Shown: piece after piece, positions 8,846 to 17,866 of the stretch
Layout: each line of letters begins with the position of its first letter
How positions within the stretch are numbered: position 1 is the first letter of the stretch
From: Dyadobacter sp. CY326
Lineage (GTDB): Bacteria; Bacteroidota; Bacteroidia; Cytophagales; Spirosomataceae
DNA: 64,000 bases
Direction: 5' to 3'
NCBI RefSeq assembly: GCF_021390515.1
Contig: NZ_JAJUXI010000005.1
Location: 310,001 to 374,000 of the forward strand
Notes under the pieces: model-generated
Told to the model about the DNA's origin: nothing
The model's database searches: none
Seen by the model: only the letters and a program-made list of their open reading frames with translations
Made by a program: the position numbers and the translations under genes

Positions 8846-9802
8846 TTATTCTTTTGCGGCGGCTCTTTGAAGGCGATCATTTATTGCAGGGCCTAAGCCA
8901 TGCATTGGAACATGCTCTGCCCTGATTTGCTCAACTGGCGAGGCGTCCAATTCTCTCAAATATGCAAACAAGTTATGCGCCGCCTCTTTCGTATCACCGC
9001 TTTTGCTTAATATCCGCTGATATTTCAAATCAATGCCTTCTATATATTGATCAAAAACCAGATAGCCGGTGAGCTTATCTTCATTAACCGAAAAGGTTTC
9101 TCTTTTTTCCAAATAAAGCGGTTTCCGGGGCGCATAGTGGCTTTTTAACATGCCCGGCGCTTTGGGATTAGACGAAGAATGTGGCATCAACTGGACTTTC
9201 CCAATCACATTCTCAATGTCTTCAATCGCCAGGCCGCCTAGCCGATAAACAATGGCTTCACCATTTTCAAAACCCAAAATCGTGGATTCAATCCCGACAT
9301 CGCTTTCACCGCCATCCAATATATAAGGTATTTTATCGCCCAATTGTGCATTCACGTGCTGTGCATTCGTTGGACTTATATATCCGAAAGGATTAGCACT
9401 TGGGGCAGCTATTGGAAACGGCAGCGAGCGCAACAATGCAAGCAATAAAGGATGGTTAGGAACACGCACGGCAACATTATTCAGCCCGGAAGTCACCAAA
9501 TCTGGAATAATCTGTTTTTTTGGAAGCAGCAATGTCAATGGCCCCGGCCAAAATTTGTTTGCGAGCAATTTTGCCTTTTCCGGAAATTCAGAAACGTAAT
9601 TTTCAACCTTTTCCAGTGAATCCGTGTGAATGATCAATGGATCAAAGGAAGGGCGATTTTTGACTTCGAAAATAGATATAACAGCACTGTCATTCAATGC
9701 GTTACCAGCCAAACCATAAACGGTTTCGGTAGGAATAGCCACTAATTCTCCTTTTAGAAGAAATTCTTTTGCAATGTCAATGTCGTGTCCAATAATCGCC
9801 AA
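8846..9802 (-). CDS. tsaC: L-threonylcarbamoyladenylate synthase, Sua5 type
   Basis: 318 residues. The YrdC/Sua5 domain spans about 1-195, with AIPTETVYGLAGNA, KNRPSFDPLIIH and the conserved SAPSAN-like segment IAAPSANPFGYISPT. The C-terminal Sua5 domain (about 200-318) makes this the long form. It makes threonylcarbamoyl-AMP from Thr, bicarbonate and ATP for t6A37 tRNA modification. It is convergent with the helicase gene, with about 50 nt between them. Confidence 0.93.
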   Translation of the reverse strand: MAIIGHDIDIAKEFLLKGELVAIPTETVYGLAGNALNDSAVISIFEVKNRPSFDPLIIHTDSLEKVENYVSEFPEKAKLLANKFWPGPLTLLLPKKQIIPDLVTSGLNNVAVRVPNHPLLLALLRSLPFPIAAPSANPFGYISPTNAQHVNAQLGDKIPYILDGGESDVGIESTILGFENGEAIVYRLGGLAIEDIENVIGKVQLMPHSSSNPKAPGMLKSHYAPRKPLYLEKRETFSVNEDKLTGYLVFDQYIEGIDLKYQRILSKSGDTKEAAHNLFAYLRELDASPVEQIRAEHVPMHGLGPAINDRLQRAAAKE

Positions 9803-9899
9803 AATGGGTGCTGTTTTTGAAAATGCAAAAGTAAGGTGCTGAATGTTAACAGCAAATGGCTGATCAAGTCATTTAGATTGTTTTTAAATAACCTTTAAA

Positions 9900-9913
9900 T
9901 CTGCCCGGGCAGA
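9900..9913. promoter_or_regulatory. Perfect 14-bp palindrome upstream of the GMC unit
   Basis: TCTGCCCGGGCAGA is a perfect palindrome in the 177-bp intergenic region, 67 nt before the GMC start. It could be an operator, but a few 14-bp palindromes are expected by chance in 64 kb, so the assignment is weak. Confidence 0.25.
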
Positions 9914-9979
9914 TCACCCGTATAGATTCCGTGTTTATATTTATTGATTAAATAGCATTTCTAAACTACCCTTTTTACT

Positions 9980-11719
9980 ATGTTTCAAATCAAAGAACAA
10001 CCTGCTGTTTTTGACGTCTGTATCATTGGCTCAGGAGCGGGAGGTGGAATGGCAGCGCTTCAACTTGCTCAACAAGGAGCCAAAGTGGCCCTTTTAGAGG
10101 CAGGTGGATATTACGATCCTGCTGATCCTAAATATATTACCCAGCTTAAATGGCCTTACGAGTCGCCACGTCGCGGTGCATCCAATCACCGTCCATTTGG
10201 TGATTTTGACGCTGCATGGGGAGGTTGGGAAATTGAAGGCGAGCCTTACACACGCAAAAACGGAACACAGTTTGACTGGTTCAGATCCCGAATGCTAGGA
10301 GGCCGGACCAACCACTGGGGACGCATTTCCTTACGTTTTGGACCAAAAGACTTTAAAAGAAGAAGCATTGACGGGCTTGGCGACGACTGGCCAATCGGTT
10401 ACGACGATGTGAAGCCATATTACGATAAGGTTGATAAATTGATCGGTGTTTTCGGCACGGTTGAAAACATGGACAATGAGCCAGATGGCCTTTTCCTTCC
10501 TCCGCCTAAGCCACGTTTGCATGAGCTTTTCCTTAAACAAGCTGGAAAAAAAGCCAACATTCCGGTCATTCCTTCCAGACTTTCCATTTTAACAAAGCCA
10601 ATTAATGATCAGCGCGGCGTCTGCTTTTATTGCAGCCAATGCTCTCGCGGATGCCAGGCCTATGCGGATTTCTCATCATCATCCGTACTTTGTATCCCTG
10701 CTGTAAAAACGGGCAATGTGACTTTGATCAACAATGCAATGGCGCGTGAAGTGCTTACAGATCAGGTTACAGGCCTTGCAACTGGCGTATCGTATGTGGA
10801 TCGCGAGAAACTTACGGAACATACAATTAAGGCGAAAGTTGTGGTTCTTGCTGCCAGCGCAGGAGAGTCTGCGAGACTTTTATTAAACTCAAAATCAGAC
10901 AGGCATCCAGCCGGACTTGCTAATTCCAGCGGCGTGGTTGGAAAATATCTGCACGACTCAACCGGCGCTTCCCGTGGCGCATTCCTTCCGCATTTGATGG
11001 ATAGAAAGCGTTACAACGAGGATGGCGTAGGCGGAATGCACGTGTACACGCCTTGGTGGCTTGACAACAAAAAACTCGATTTCCCAAGAGGCTACCACAT
11101 TGAATACGGCGGCGGAATGGGCATGCCTAGCTATGGATTTGGCTCTGGAATTGAAAATATGAACGGAAAGTATCCAACTGCGGCGGGCGTTACAAAACCG
11201 GCTGGTGGTTATGGAGCTTCTCTAAAAGAAGATTACCGGCGTTTTTACGGAGCTTATGTGGGTATGGCAGGCCGCGGTGAAGCAGTCCCGAATATCGATA
11301 ATTACTGCGAAATCGACCCAAATGTGGTTGATAAATACGGAATTCCGGTGCTGCGCTTCCATTACAAATGGACTGATTATGAGATCAAACAGGCGAAGCA
11401 CATGCACGATACATTCGAAGAAATGATTCATGCGCTCGGTGGCGTTGCGAGTGGCGCAAAGCCAGGCGCTGACACAAATTATGGCCTTGCAGCTCCGGGA
11501 CGAATCATTCACGAAGTGGGAACAGTCCGCATGGGTAACGATCCGAAAACGTCTGCGCTGAACAAATTTTCACAAGCGCACGACGCTAAAAACGTTTTTG
11601 TGGTTGATGGTGGTTCGTTCGTTTCTCAGGCAGATAAAAACCCAACCTGGACCATTCTTGCGCTTTCCATGAGAGCTTCGGAATTTATCGTTGACCAGGT
11701 TAAACAGAAAAATATCTAA
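9980..11719 (+). CDS. GMC family FAD-dependent dehydrogenase with CxxCxxCxxxC motif
   Basis: 579 residues. The N-terminal dinucleotide-binding motif GSGAGGGMAALQLA is at 17-30, followed by the GMC segment GGRTNHWGR (about 108-115). The C-terminal active-site region HEVGTVRMG and NPTWTILALSMR are present. Cys215, Cys218, Cys221 and Cys225 form a compact cluster like that of FAD-glucose/fructose dehydrogenase large subunits, where the cysteines hold a [3Fe-4S] cluster; the cluster here is inference. Such enzymes oxidise sugars or sugar acids and pass electrons on. It has no signal peptide of its own, and the partner subunit with a Tat signal follows 29 nt downstream. Confidence 0.88.
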   Translation: MFQIKEQPAVFDVCIIGSGAGGGMAALQLAQQGAKVALLEAGGYYDPADPKYITQLKWPYESPRRGASNHRPFGDFDAAWGGWEIEGEPYTRKNGTQFDWFRSRMLGGRTNHWGRISLRFGPKDFKRRSIDGLGDDWPIGYDDVKPYYDKVDKLIGVFGTVENMDNEPDGLFLPPPKPRLHELFLKQAGKKANIPVIPSRLSILTKPINDQRGVCFYCSQCSRGCQAYADFSSSSVLCIPAVKTGNVTLINNAMAREVLTDQVTGLATGVSYVDREKLTEHTIKAKVVVLAASAGESARLLLNSKSDRHPAGLANSSGVVGKYLHDSTGASRGAFLPHLMDRKRYNEDGVGGMHVYTPWWLDNKKLDFPRGYHIEYGGGMGMPSYGFGSGIENMNGKYPTAAGVTKPAGGYGASLKEDYRRFYGAYVGMAGRGEAVPNIDNYCEIDPNVVDKYGIPVLRFHYKWTDYEIKQAKHMHDTFEEMIHALGGVASGAKPGADTNYGLAAPGRIIHEVGTVRMGNDPKTSALNKFSQAHDAKNVFVVDGGSFVSQADKNPTWTILALSMRASEFIVDQVKQKNI

Positions 11720-11748
11720 TCATTTGAACACAGTTTCAAATCATCATT

Positions 11749-12384
11749 ATGAAACGTAGAGATTCATTAAAAGCATTAACGCTCAGCTCATTAGGCCTCA
11801 CTGCACTCAATCCGCAGATCGCCATGGCTGAACAAAGAGACCTTGAAACGCAACTCCCGCCGGAAACACCGGTGAAGGTTCCGGGCGGAAGGCTCAAAGA
11901 AGAAGCGATCCGGGATGCAAAATTGATGCAGCAAAAATTTCTGACTGCGCCGGAAATGGCAACGATCAAAGTGTTGGTGGATATTATTATTCCTGCTGAC
12001 GACAAGGGAGGCAGCGCGACGCAGGCTGGCGTTCCGGACTTTATTGAGTTCATTGTCAAGGACATGCCGCAAAATCAGGTTCCTTTGCGAGGCGGACTTA
12101 AATGGCTCGATCTTGAATCTAACAAAAGATTTACCAAGAATTTTACATTGCTTACCAAGGCGCAGCAATTGCAAATTGTAGACGATATCGCATATCCAGA
12201 AAAAGCAAAACCTATGCACAGCCAAGGCGTTGCGTTTTTCAACCTCATGCGCAATTTGACTGCATCGGGTTATTATACTTCCAAAATTGGCATAGCCGAT
12301 CTTGGTTACGTCGGCAACACGCCAAACGTTTGGGAAGGTGTTCCTGCTGATGTTTTGAAGCAATATGGTTTGAGCTACGAATAA
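11749..12384 (+). CDS. Gluconate 2-dehydrogenase subunit 3 family protein (Tat signal)
   Basis: 211 residues. It begins MKRRDSLKALTL with twin arginines and ends the signal at about 27 (IAMA), so Tat export is predicted. The body fits the small (gamma, subunit 3) partner of membrane-bound FAD sugar dehydrogenases, with the family segment VDIIIPADDKGGSATQAG. By family it helps fold, export or stabilise the GMC subunit encoded just upstream. No cytochrome c subunit follows. The pair ends at the hairpin at 12409. Confidence 0.88.
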   Translation: MKRRDSLKALTLSSLGLTALNPQIAMAEQRDLETQLPPETPVKVPGGRLKEEAIRDAKLMQQKFLTAPEMATIKVLVDIIIPADDKGGSATQAGVPDFIEFIVKDMPQNQVPLRGGLKWLDLESNKRFTKNFTLLTKAQQLQIVDDIAYPEKAKPMHSQGVAFFNLMRNLTASGYYTSKIGIADLGYVGNTPNVWEGVPADVLKQYGLSYE

Positions 12385-12408
12385 AATTCAAGTCTGAATA
12401 TTTACGGG

Positions 12409-12448
12409 AAACCCCGGTTGCTGAATGGCAGTCGGGGTTTTTATTTTT
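12409..12448 (+). terminator. Rho-independent terminator after the GMC unit
   Basis: An 8-bp stem, AAACCCCG/CGGGGTTT (12409-12416 and 12433-12440), is followed by a T-rich tail just after the stop codon at 12384. Confidence 0.8.
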
Positions 12449-12560
12449 GCCGCCCAATAACTGACGCGCACCGGCCAATAAAGGGATTGTATAGCGCATA
12501 ATGTATTGATTTAGTTAGCAGCATGAGCACACACACGCTCTTGTTTGAAGCTGCTGAATC

Positions 12561-14231
12561 ATGCCCTCCATCACATCGCATCCCTTTTTCGTTCGAGCCA
12601 TTTGGATGATGGCGTTCACCATTATTGCCATCTTTTGGAGCACGGTCTTTTATTTTGCTTATAATTTCCCCTACTACGACGACTTCCAGTCCATCATACT
12701 TTTCCTGACAACTTTCATCCAATCGGAGAGTTTTTGGGACAAGATTTGCCTTTTTTTTGAGCAAAATTTTGAACACCGCGTAGTCCTGGCAAAATTTCTA
12801 ACGCTGGCAGTTTATTGGTTTACCGGACAAGTTAATATCAAGGCCTTGATCATTCTCGGCGACCTCAGCCTGTTGGGAACATTGTTTTTGATGTTCAGAT
12901 TTCTCATTGACAAACAACTCTCGCTGCTCGGTTTTTTCACGATTGTGTGCCTGCTTTTTCAAGTGCAACATTATGAGGACACCATTTCCTGGGCCACTTG
13001 CAGTCTGCAACATGCGCCGTGCATCTTCTTTTCCATGTGGAGTTTTTATCTCGCATTAAAAGGCAAGAGGCTGGTTTGGAGCAGCTTGCTGGCACTTTTA
13101 GCGCTTTTCACGAGCGCCAATGGGCTGTCGACGATTATCATTGTAATTTTCATATCGCTATTTTCTCAAAGACCCGGATATCAAAAAATCTTGCAAGCAG
13201 TCATCCTTCTGGTTATCACAAGCCTGCATTTATTTACAATGAAAATCCACTCAGGCTCCATGATGGACCATGTTTTCATGCATGTTGTCCTGAAATCACT
13301 GATCATGTTATCGTTCGTAGGGCAGCTGGCTGATATGGGTTTTACCAATCATCTGGCTCCAAGCGTGGTATTTGGAATCGCCTTTTTGTTTCCAATAATC
13401 ATTGTTGCCTGGAAACTGGCAACCAAACGATTACCCGACATTAGCAAGATGCAGTGGTTTTGCATCACGGGCACGATCACGTTGCTGTTCGTGGGGTTTC
13501 TCATCATTTTTGCTAGAAGCGAAGTGCCTGATTTTGTAGGTTATCGAATGGACCGTTACAAGATTTACTCCGCATTCTTTGCCATTTTTGCCGTTGGATT
13601 TTATGATCCATATTGGACATTAGGCTGGCTGGGATCTTTGATCAAAGTTGCCTTTGCAGCAGTTGCATTAACATTTTGCATAAGCTCCTATTACATTTAT
13701 TTCGATAAGATAACGCAGGTCAGCAGGGAGATCAGCGCCAATGAGCTGAATTACAATTGGAGTAAAACGATATATTATCCCGTTGTTTTTGAAGACATTA
13801 ATATTTCTAATAACCTCGATTTCGCGCAGCGGACATTCATGTCAGGCGAGCATAGTCGTTTGGAAAAGTTGGTAAGCGACATTGATTGGAGCGACAGCGG
13901 CAAGGCTATTGCGGCCGAAATAGTGACAATGCCGGATCGGTTGGTCATTCGCAATGCAGTGCAAAATGAGACTACGACGCAAGCCGACGAACTTTATGTC
14001 GTTGCCACGGACGCGGTGGATGACCAACCCAAATATTTTTGCATCGCTTCCAATAATTATCTAAGGTCAGTCAGGCGCTTTTATTCCACATTCAAAAAAT
14101 CAGTAGGCGCTGACTTCACTTCCACCATTTACAAGCGAAAACTGAAACCGGGCAATTACAACCTTCATTTGCTTTCTATTGCGGATGGAAAGTCAGTAAA
14201 AGTAAACGCAATTGGAAAAATCGCTTTGTAA
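12561..14231 (+). CDS. Polytopic membrane protein, possibly GT-C-like
   Basis: 556 residues with about ten hydrophobic helices between residues 12 and 385, then a soluble C-terminal part of about 170 residues. A small acidic loop after the first helix reads YNFPYYDDFQS, followed by EHRVVLAKF. The Asp pair in the first loop and the topology recall GT-C lipid-linked-sugar glycosyltransferases or DUF6056-type proteins, but no decisive motif is seen. It stands alone between two hairpins and does not overlap its neighbours. No function is assigned. Confidence 0.7.
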   Translation: MPSITSHPFFVRAIWMMAFTIIAIFWSTVFYFAYNFPYYDDFQSIILFLTTFIQSESFWDKICLFFEQNFEHRVVLAKFLTLAVYWFTGQVNIKALIILGDLSLLGTLFLMFRFLIDKQLSLLGFFTIVCLLFQVQHYEDTISWATCSLQHAPCIFFSMWSFYLALKGKRLVWSSLLALLALFTSANGLSTIIIVIFISLFSQRPGYQKILQAVILLVITSLHLFTMKIHSGSMMDHVFMHVVLKSLIMLSFVGQLADMGFTNHLAPSVVFGIAFLFPIIIVAWKLATKRLPDISKMQWFCITGTITLLFVGFLIIFARSEVPDFVGYRMDRYKIYSAFFAIFAVGFYDPYWTLGWLGSLIKVAFAAVALTFCISSYYIYFDKITQVSREISANELNYNWSKTIYYPVVFEDINISNNLDFAQRTFMSGEHSRLEKLVSDIDWSDSGKAIAAEIVTMPDRLVIRNAVQNETTTQADELYVVATDAVDDQPKYFCIASNNYLRSVRRFYSTFKKSVGADFTSTIYKRKLKPGNYNLHLLSIADGKSVKVNAIGKIAL

Positions 14232-14250
14232 TTTACTTGGAAGCCCAACA

Positions 14251-14285
14251 AAAAAAGGCTGCCCTTGAAGAGCAGCCCAACTTTT
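14251..14285. terminator. Bidirectional hairpin between membrane protein and ABC-F gene
   Basis: A stem GGCTGC/GCAGCC (14257-14262 and 14272-14277) is flanked by an A-run on the left and CTTTT on the right, between two convergent genes. Confidence 0.7.
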
Positions 14286-14299
14286 ATAAAGGAAATTCC

Positions 14300-15913
14300 T
14301 TAATACAACTTTTGACGCTGCTGTTTAACAGTTTCGTCTTTAAGGAATTCGTCGTAAGTCATTAATTTATCCAGAATTCCTTTCGGTCCAATTTCAATGA
14401 TTCTGTTCGCGATCGTGTGGACAAACTGGTGATCGTGAGAATAAAACAACAGACAGCCTGAAAAGTCAATCAAACCATTGTTCAATGCGGTGATCGATTC
14501 AAGGTCAAGGTGGTTGGTTGGGTCATCCAAAACCAAGGCATTTGCACCGGATAACATTGTTCTGGAAAGCATGCAACGCACTTTTTCACCTCCTGAAAGC
14601 ACTTTTGCTTTTTTCAACGACTCTTCTCCCGAGAAAAGCATTCTTCCTAAAAATCCACGGATAAAGCTTTCGTCCTTCTCTTCGGAATACTGACGCAGCC
14701 AATCAACCAGATTCAGATCCACTTCAAAAAACTGTGTTGGGTCTTTTGGAAAATATGATTTTGTGATTGTTACGCCCCAAGTGTATGTTCCTTTGTCAGC
14801 CTTCTGAATTTCGTTAATAATGTCGAAAAAAGAACTGATCGCCATAACATTACGGCTCACAAACGCGATTTTGTCTCCTTTATTAATATTAAAACTCAGG
14901 TTGTCAAAAAGCTTTGTCCCATCATCTGCGGTTTTAGACAAGCCTTCTACGCGAAGCAATTGATCCCCCACTTCTCGCTCCGATTTAAAAGCGATATATG
15001 GATATTTCCGGGAAGACGGCTTAATGTCGTCAATGGTCAGCTTATCCAAAAGTTTCGCACGGGAAGTCGCTTGTTTGGATTTGGATGCATTGGCACTGAA
15101 TCTTCGGATGAAATCTTCCAATTCCTTTCGCTTATCCTCAGACTTCTTATTCTGGTCCTGGCGTTGCTTCAAAGCCAATTGGCTCGATTCATACCAGAAG
15201 GAATAATTGCCGGAGAACATTTGCACTTTACTGAAATCAATGTCCACCACATGCGTACAAACCTCATCCAAAAAGTGCCTGTCGTGAGAAACAACAATGA
15301 CCGTATTTTTGAAATCTGCCAGGAAGTTTTCCAGCCAAAGCACTGTTTCGACGTCAAGGTTGTTGGTTGGCTCATCCAAAAGCAGCACATCCGGATTGCC
15401 AAAAAGTGCCTGCGCAAGTAATACACGCACTTTATCATTGGCATTGAGGTCGCCCATTGTGGCACTATGCTGTTCTTCCGTAAGGCCTAATCCGCTCAAT
15501 AATTGTGCAGCTTCCGTCTCGGCTTCCCAACCATTCAAGTCAGCAAATTCGGCTTCAAGGTCTGCGGCTTTTTCACCGTCAGCGTCTGTAAACTCTTCTT
15601 TCTCATAGATCGCTTCGCGTTCCTTCATGATCTTATACAGGCGCTCGTGGCCTAAGATCACCGTATCCATGACTGTATATGCATCAAATTCGAATTGATC
15701 CTGCTTCAAGAAAGTCATCCTTTCGCCCGGATTCATCGATACATTTCCTGTTTGCGGTTCTATTTCGCCTGAAAGGATTTTCAAGAATGTAGATTTCCCG
15801 GCGCCATTCGCACCAATCACACCATAACAGTTGCCAGGAACAAACTTTATATTTACCTCGTCGAATAACACCCTTTTGCCGTATCGCAATGATACGTTCT
15901 GAACCGTAATCAT
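14300..15913 (-). CDS. ABC-F family ATPase (YbiT-like) with degenerate second ATP site
   Basis: 537 residues, two ABC domains and no membrane segments. NBD1 has Walker A GANGAGKST (34-42) and Walker B LLLDEPTNN with Glu181. Its signature region reads LNANDK instead of LSGG. NBD2 has SRNVMAISS (353-361) where Walker A should be, DDPTN with Asp464 in place of the catalytic Glu, but an intact LSGGEK (439-444). Thus the NBD1 Walker A / NBD2 signature site is complete and the other site is degenerate. ABC-F proteins act on the ribosome E site. A basic, charged linker lies at about 242-300. A -7 element is at 15942. Confidence 0.92.
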   Translation of the reverse strand: MITVQNVSLRYGKRVLFDEVNIKFVPGNCYGVIGANGAGKSTFLKILSGEIEPQTGNVSMNPGERMTFLKQDQFEFDAYTVMDTVILGHERLYKIMKEREAIYEKEEFTDADGEKAADLEAEFADLNGWEAETEAAQLLSGLGLTEEQHSATMGDLNANDKVRVLLAQALFGNPDVLLLDEPTNNLDVETVLWLENFLADFKNTVIVVSHDRHFLDEVCTHVVDIDFSKVQMFSGNYSFWYESSQLALKQRQDQNKKSEDKRKELEDFIRRFSANASKSKQATSRAKLLDKLTIDDIKPSSRKYPYIAFKSEREVGDQLLRVEGLSKTADDGTKLFDNLSFNINKGDKIAFVSRNVMAISSFFDIINEIQKADKGTYTWGVTITKSYFPKDPTQFFEVDLNLVDWLRQYSEEKDESFIRGFLGRMLFSGEESLKKAKVLSGGEKVRCMLSRTMLSGANALVLDDPTNHLDLESITALNNGLIDFSGCLLFYSHDHQFVHTIANRIIEIGPKGILDKLMTYDEFLKDETVKQQRQKLY

Positions 15914-15941
15914 TTTAAAATAATTTTTATGAATGAGACCG

Positions 15942-15949
15942 CAAAACTA
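15942..15949 (-). promoter_or_regulatory. -7 element (TAGTTTTG on minus strand) for ABC-F gene
   Basis: The minus-strand reading is TAGTTTTG, a TAnnTTTG match 28 nt upstream of the ATG. No clear TTG is seen at -33. Confidence 0.4.
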
Positions 15950-15991
15950 CGAAATTCAGAACGAATTCGCATGTTGAACCAACTAAAACAA

Positions 15992-16025
15992 ACAAAGCGG
16001 GCCGGTTATAACCAGTCCGCTTTGT
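15992..16025 (-). terminator. Terminator of the beta-propeller gene
   Basis: Arms ACAAAGCGG (15992-16000) and CCGCTTTGT (16017-16025) enclose a second small stem (GGTTATAACC). On the minus strand a TTTGTTTT tail follows, 19 nt past the stop codon. Confidence 0.75.
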
Positions 16026-16043
16026 CGCAATCGTCATTTTTTA

Positions 16044-17324
16044 TTAAGGAATAACGCGCAATGTATGTGCACCTTTTCCTACGCTCACGCGGGCACCTTG
16101 CTTTTTCAATACAGGCGCGTCGCCTTTCGTAACAGTCCAAAACTCAACTCCGCCATTGCCCACTCCGTATTCAAGATATTCAAATACTGAAACAGCGAGA
16201 TTTGAGCCGTCTTTATCAAAAACTACGCTTTGCGGGTAAATTCCTTCGAATGGATAATCTGCAACTTTTGTCAACGCGCCGTCGGTTGCTGCAACTTTGT
16301 AAAGTGTAAGCGCCGCACCCGAACCCGCGCCAGCTTCACCCCAGGGAGCTCCGCTTTTTCCCGCATTAACCGTCACAAGCGTTGAACCGTCCGGGCTGAT
16401 CGCAAATGAACCGGTGTTTGTCCCAGCCGGCACTTGGGCAGCAACTTTATGCTCGACCGCGCCGTCCATTGAGAAATTAACAACCAGAATTTCGCCGTCC
16501 CCAGCTCCTTTGCCAGGCGTGGCAGACTTTGTATCTAACACAAAATAATGCTTTCCATCAGCAGAAAACTTGCCGAATGACGGCTCAGTTCCGACTTTCA
16601 CCGGCTTGCCGACCAACTCAACATTTTTCAACTTACCCGCCTCACGAATTACTTTATACAAACCGACTTCGTTGGAATTATCGAGTGTGAATGCGATAAA
16701 ATCGCCGGATGGATGCCATGTAATGTCAATAATCTTGTTTGTGGTGTCAATGGCGGCAGGAAGATTTAAAAACCTTGCAGGCTTGCCATCCGGACCTGCT
16801 TCAATGAAAACCAGCTCCTTGCCCACTTCATTTGTAGAAAGAATAAGCTCGTTTTTATTCACATCAATGGCATTGGGTTTTCTACCGACGGGAAATCCGA
16901 ACTTGGCTTTCGGAGCTCCCAGATTCGTAATGTCTACAACGAACAGCTTTTCTCCGCCGGGAAATTCTTTGGAAGGTTCTTTATATTCTGTAACGCCGTC
17001 TTCCGGGCGTAACCGGCTGTCCAGCACGTATGCAAGGCCGCCGGAAGCAGGAACCGCCAGTGTTTTCGCGGATGCGAGCACAGAGTTGGAAACCAATGCA
17101 CTGCCCACGCCTTTGCTGCCTCTTTCAATCGGAAATTTAATGGTGGTCAACTGATCTTTTGCTGTATTGTCCCTTAGTAACTTCCCGTCAACGAGTGCCG
17201 ATGCTGCCAAATCAGCATCTGAAACCACAACCAGACCGCGGGCATTGAAGTTAATGGGTGATTGGGCACTTGCAGGAAACGCTCCCAATGCTGCCAAACC
17301 AGCGAATAATGCGACTTTTTTCAT
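16044..17324 (-). CDS. Secreted beta-propeller (lactonase/YVTN-like) protein
   Basis: 426 residues. A Sec signal peptide is present (MKKVALFAGLAALGAFPASAQ, cleavage near 21). The rest is rich in beta-strand repeats such as GRKPNAIDVNKNELILSTNE, WHPSGDFIAFTLDNSNEVGLY and ISPDGSTLVTVNAG, like seven-bladed lactonase or YVTN propellers. No catalytic residues can be named. It is probably periplasmic or exported. It ends in HTLRVIP with no T9SS tail. It is preceded by a hairpin at 17382-17417 and appears monocistronic. Confidence 0.7.
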   Translation of the reverse strand: MKKVALFAGLAALGAFPASAQSPINFNARGLVVVSDADLAASALVDGKLLRDNTAKDQLTTIKFPIERGSKGVGSALVSNSVLASAKTLAVPASGGLAYVLDSRLRPEDGVTEYKEPSKEFPGGEKLFVVDITNLGAPKAKFGFPVGRKPNAIDVNKNELILSTNEVGKELVFIEAGPDGKPARFLNLPAAIDTTNKIIDITWHPSGDFIAFTLDNSNEVGLYKVIREAGKLKNVELVGKPVKVGTEPSFGKFSADGKHYFVLDTKSATPGKGAGDGEILVVNFSMDGAVEHKVAAQVPAGTNTGSFAISPDGSTLVTVNAGKSGAPWGEAGAGSGAALTLYKVAATDGALTKVADYPFEGIYPQSVVFDKDGSNLAVSVFEYLEYGVGNGGVEFWTVTKGDAPVLKKQGARVSVGKGAHTLRVIP

Positions 17325-17381
17325 AGAAAAGAATTTAAGTTATAGGTGGTTTAATGTTTTGAAAGGGTTGTTATACCAAAA

Positions 17382-17417
17382 GAAACCTTGTGAAGCACGC
17401 GAGCCTCACAAGGTTTC
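17382..17417 (-). terminator. Second hairpin downstream of rpsT / upstream of beta-propeller gene
   Basis: A perfect 12-bp stem (17382-17393 and 17406-17417) with a 12-nt loop is followed on the minus strand by TTTTGG. It can be a back-up terminator for rpsT or lie in the beta-propeller leader, 57 nt before that start. Confidence 0.6.
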
Positions 17418-17440
17418 CTGATCAATATGCAATATACAAT

Positions 17441-17476
17441 AAAAAAAGAAAACCCCGATAACCAGGTTATCGGGGT
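17441..17476 (-). terminator. Terminator of rpsT
   Basis: Arms ACCCCGATAACC (17452-17463) and GGTTATCGGGGT (17465-17476) form a strong stem. On the minus strand it is followed by TTTTCTTTTTTT, a textbook rho-independent terminator 20 nt past the rpsT stop. Confidence 0.9.
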
Positions 17477-17496
17477 CAAATCTTCACTCGAAAAAA

Positions 17497-17760
17497 TTAA
17501 GCTGCTGCTGAAACTAAATTAACCAGTCTGGCCAATTTAGATTTCTGATTAGAAGCCTTTTTCTTGTGGATGATATTTTTCTTTGCCAAACGATCCAACA
17601 TTGAAGATACAGTTTTATAAACTTCAACAGCTACTGCCTTATCAGTCGTTTCACGCAATTTCTTTATGTATGAACGTGTAGTTTTGTGTTGGTAGCGATT
17701 ACGCAAACGTTTTGTTTCGTTAGCGCGGATTCTTTTTAATGCTGATTTATGATTTGCCAT
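17497..17760 (-). CDS. rpsT: 30S ribosomal protein S20
   Basis: 87 residues, very basic, beginning [21 protein letters not shown] as in all bacterial S20. It binds 16S rRNA early in 30S assembly. The length is normal. It is a single-gene transcript: a two-element Bacteroidota promoter is at 17798-17829 and a strong terminator at 17441-17476. Confidence 0.97.
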   Translation of the reverse strand: MANHKSALKRIRANETKRLRNRYQHKTTRSYIKKLRETTDKAVAVEVYKTVSSMLDRLAKKNIIHKKKASNQKSKLARLVNLVSAAA

Positions 17761-17797
17761 TTTATAATGATATTTTTCTATTCTTCATTTCGGTTTG

Positions 17798-17829
17798 CAA
17801 AAATAGAAATTGCTTGCTGAAATGCCAAA
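17798..17829 (-). promoter_or_regulatory. Two-element Bacteroidota promoter for rpsT
   Basis: Read on the minus strand, TTTG (17829-17826) is followed after 20 nt by TATTTTTG (17805-17798), matching the -33 TTTG / -7 TAnnTTTG consensus. The predicted leader to the rpsT ATG at 17760 is about 30 nt. Confidence 0.7.
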
Positions 17830-17866
17830 CTTAGCGTGAAATAATTTTGCTTAAAGGACACATTAA

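Noticed and set aside
11791..12363. 190-residue open frame on the minus strand within the gluconate dehydrogenase subunit 3 gene
   Set aside because: It lies fully antisense to a recognised gene and its composition (Arg/Ser/Phe-rich) has no family features.
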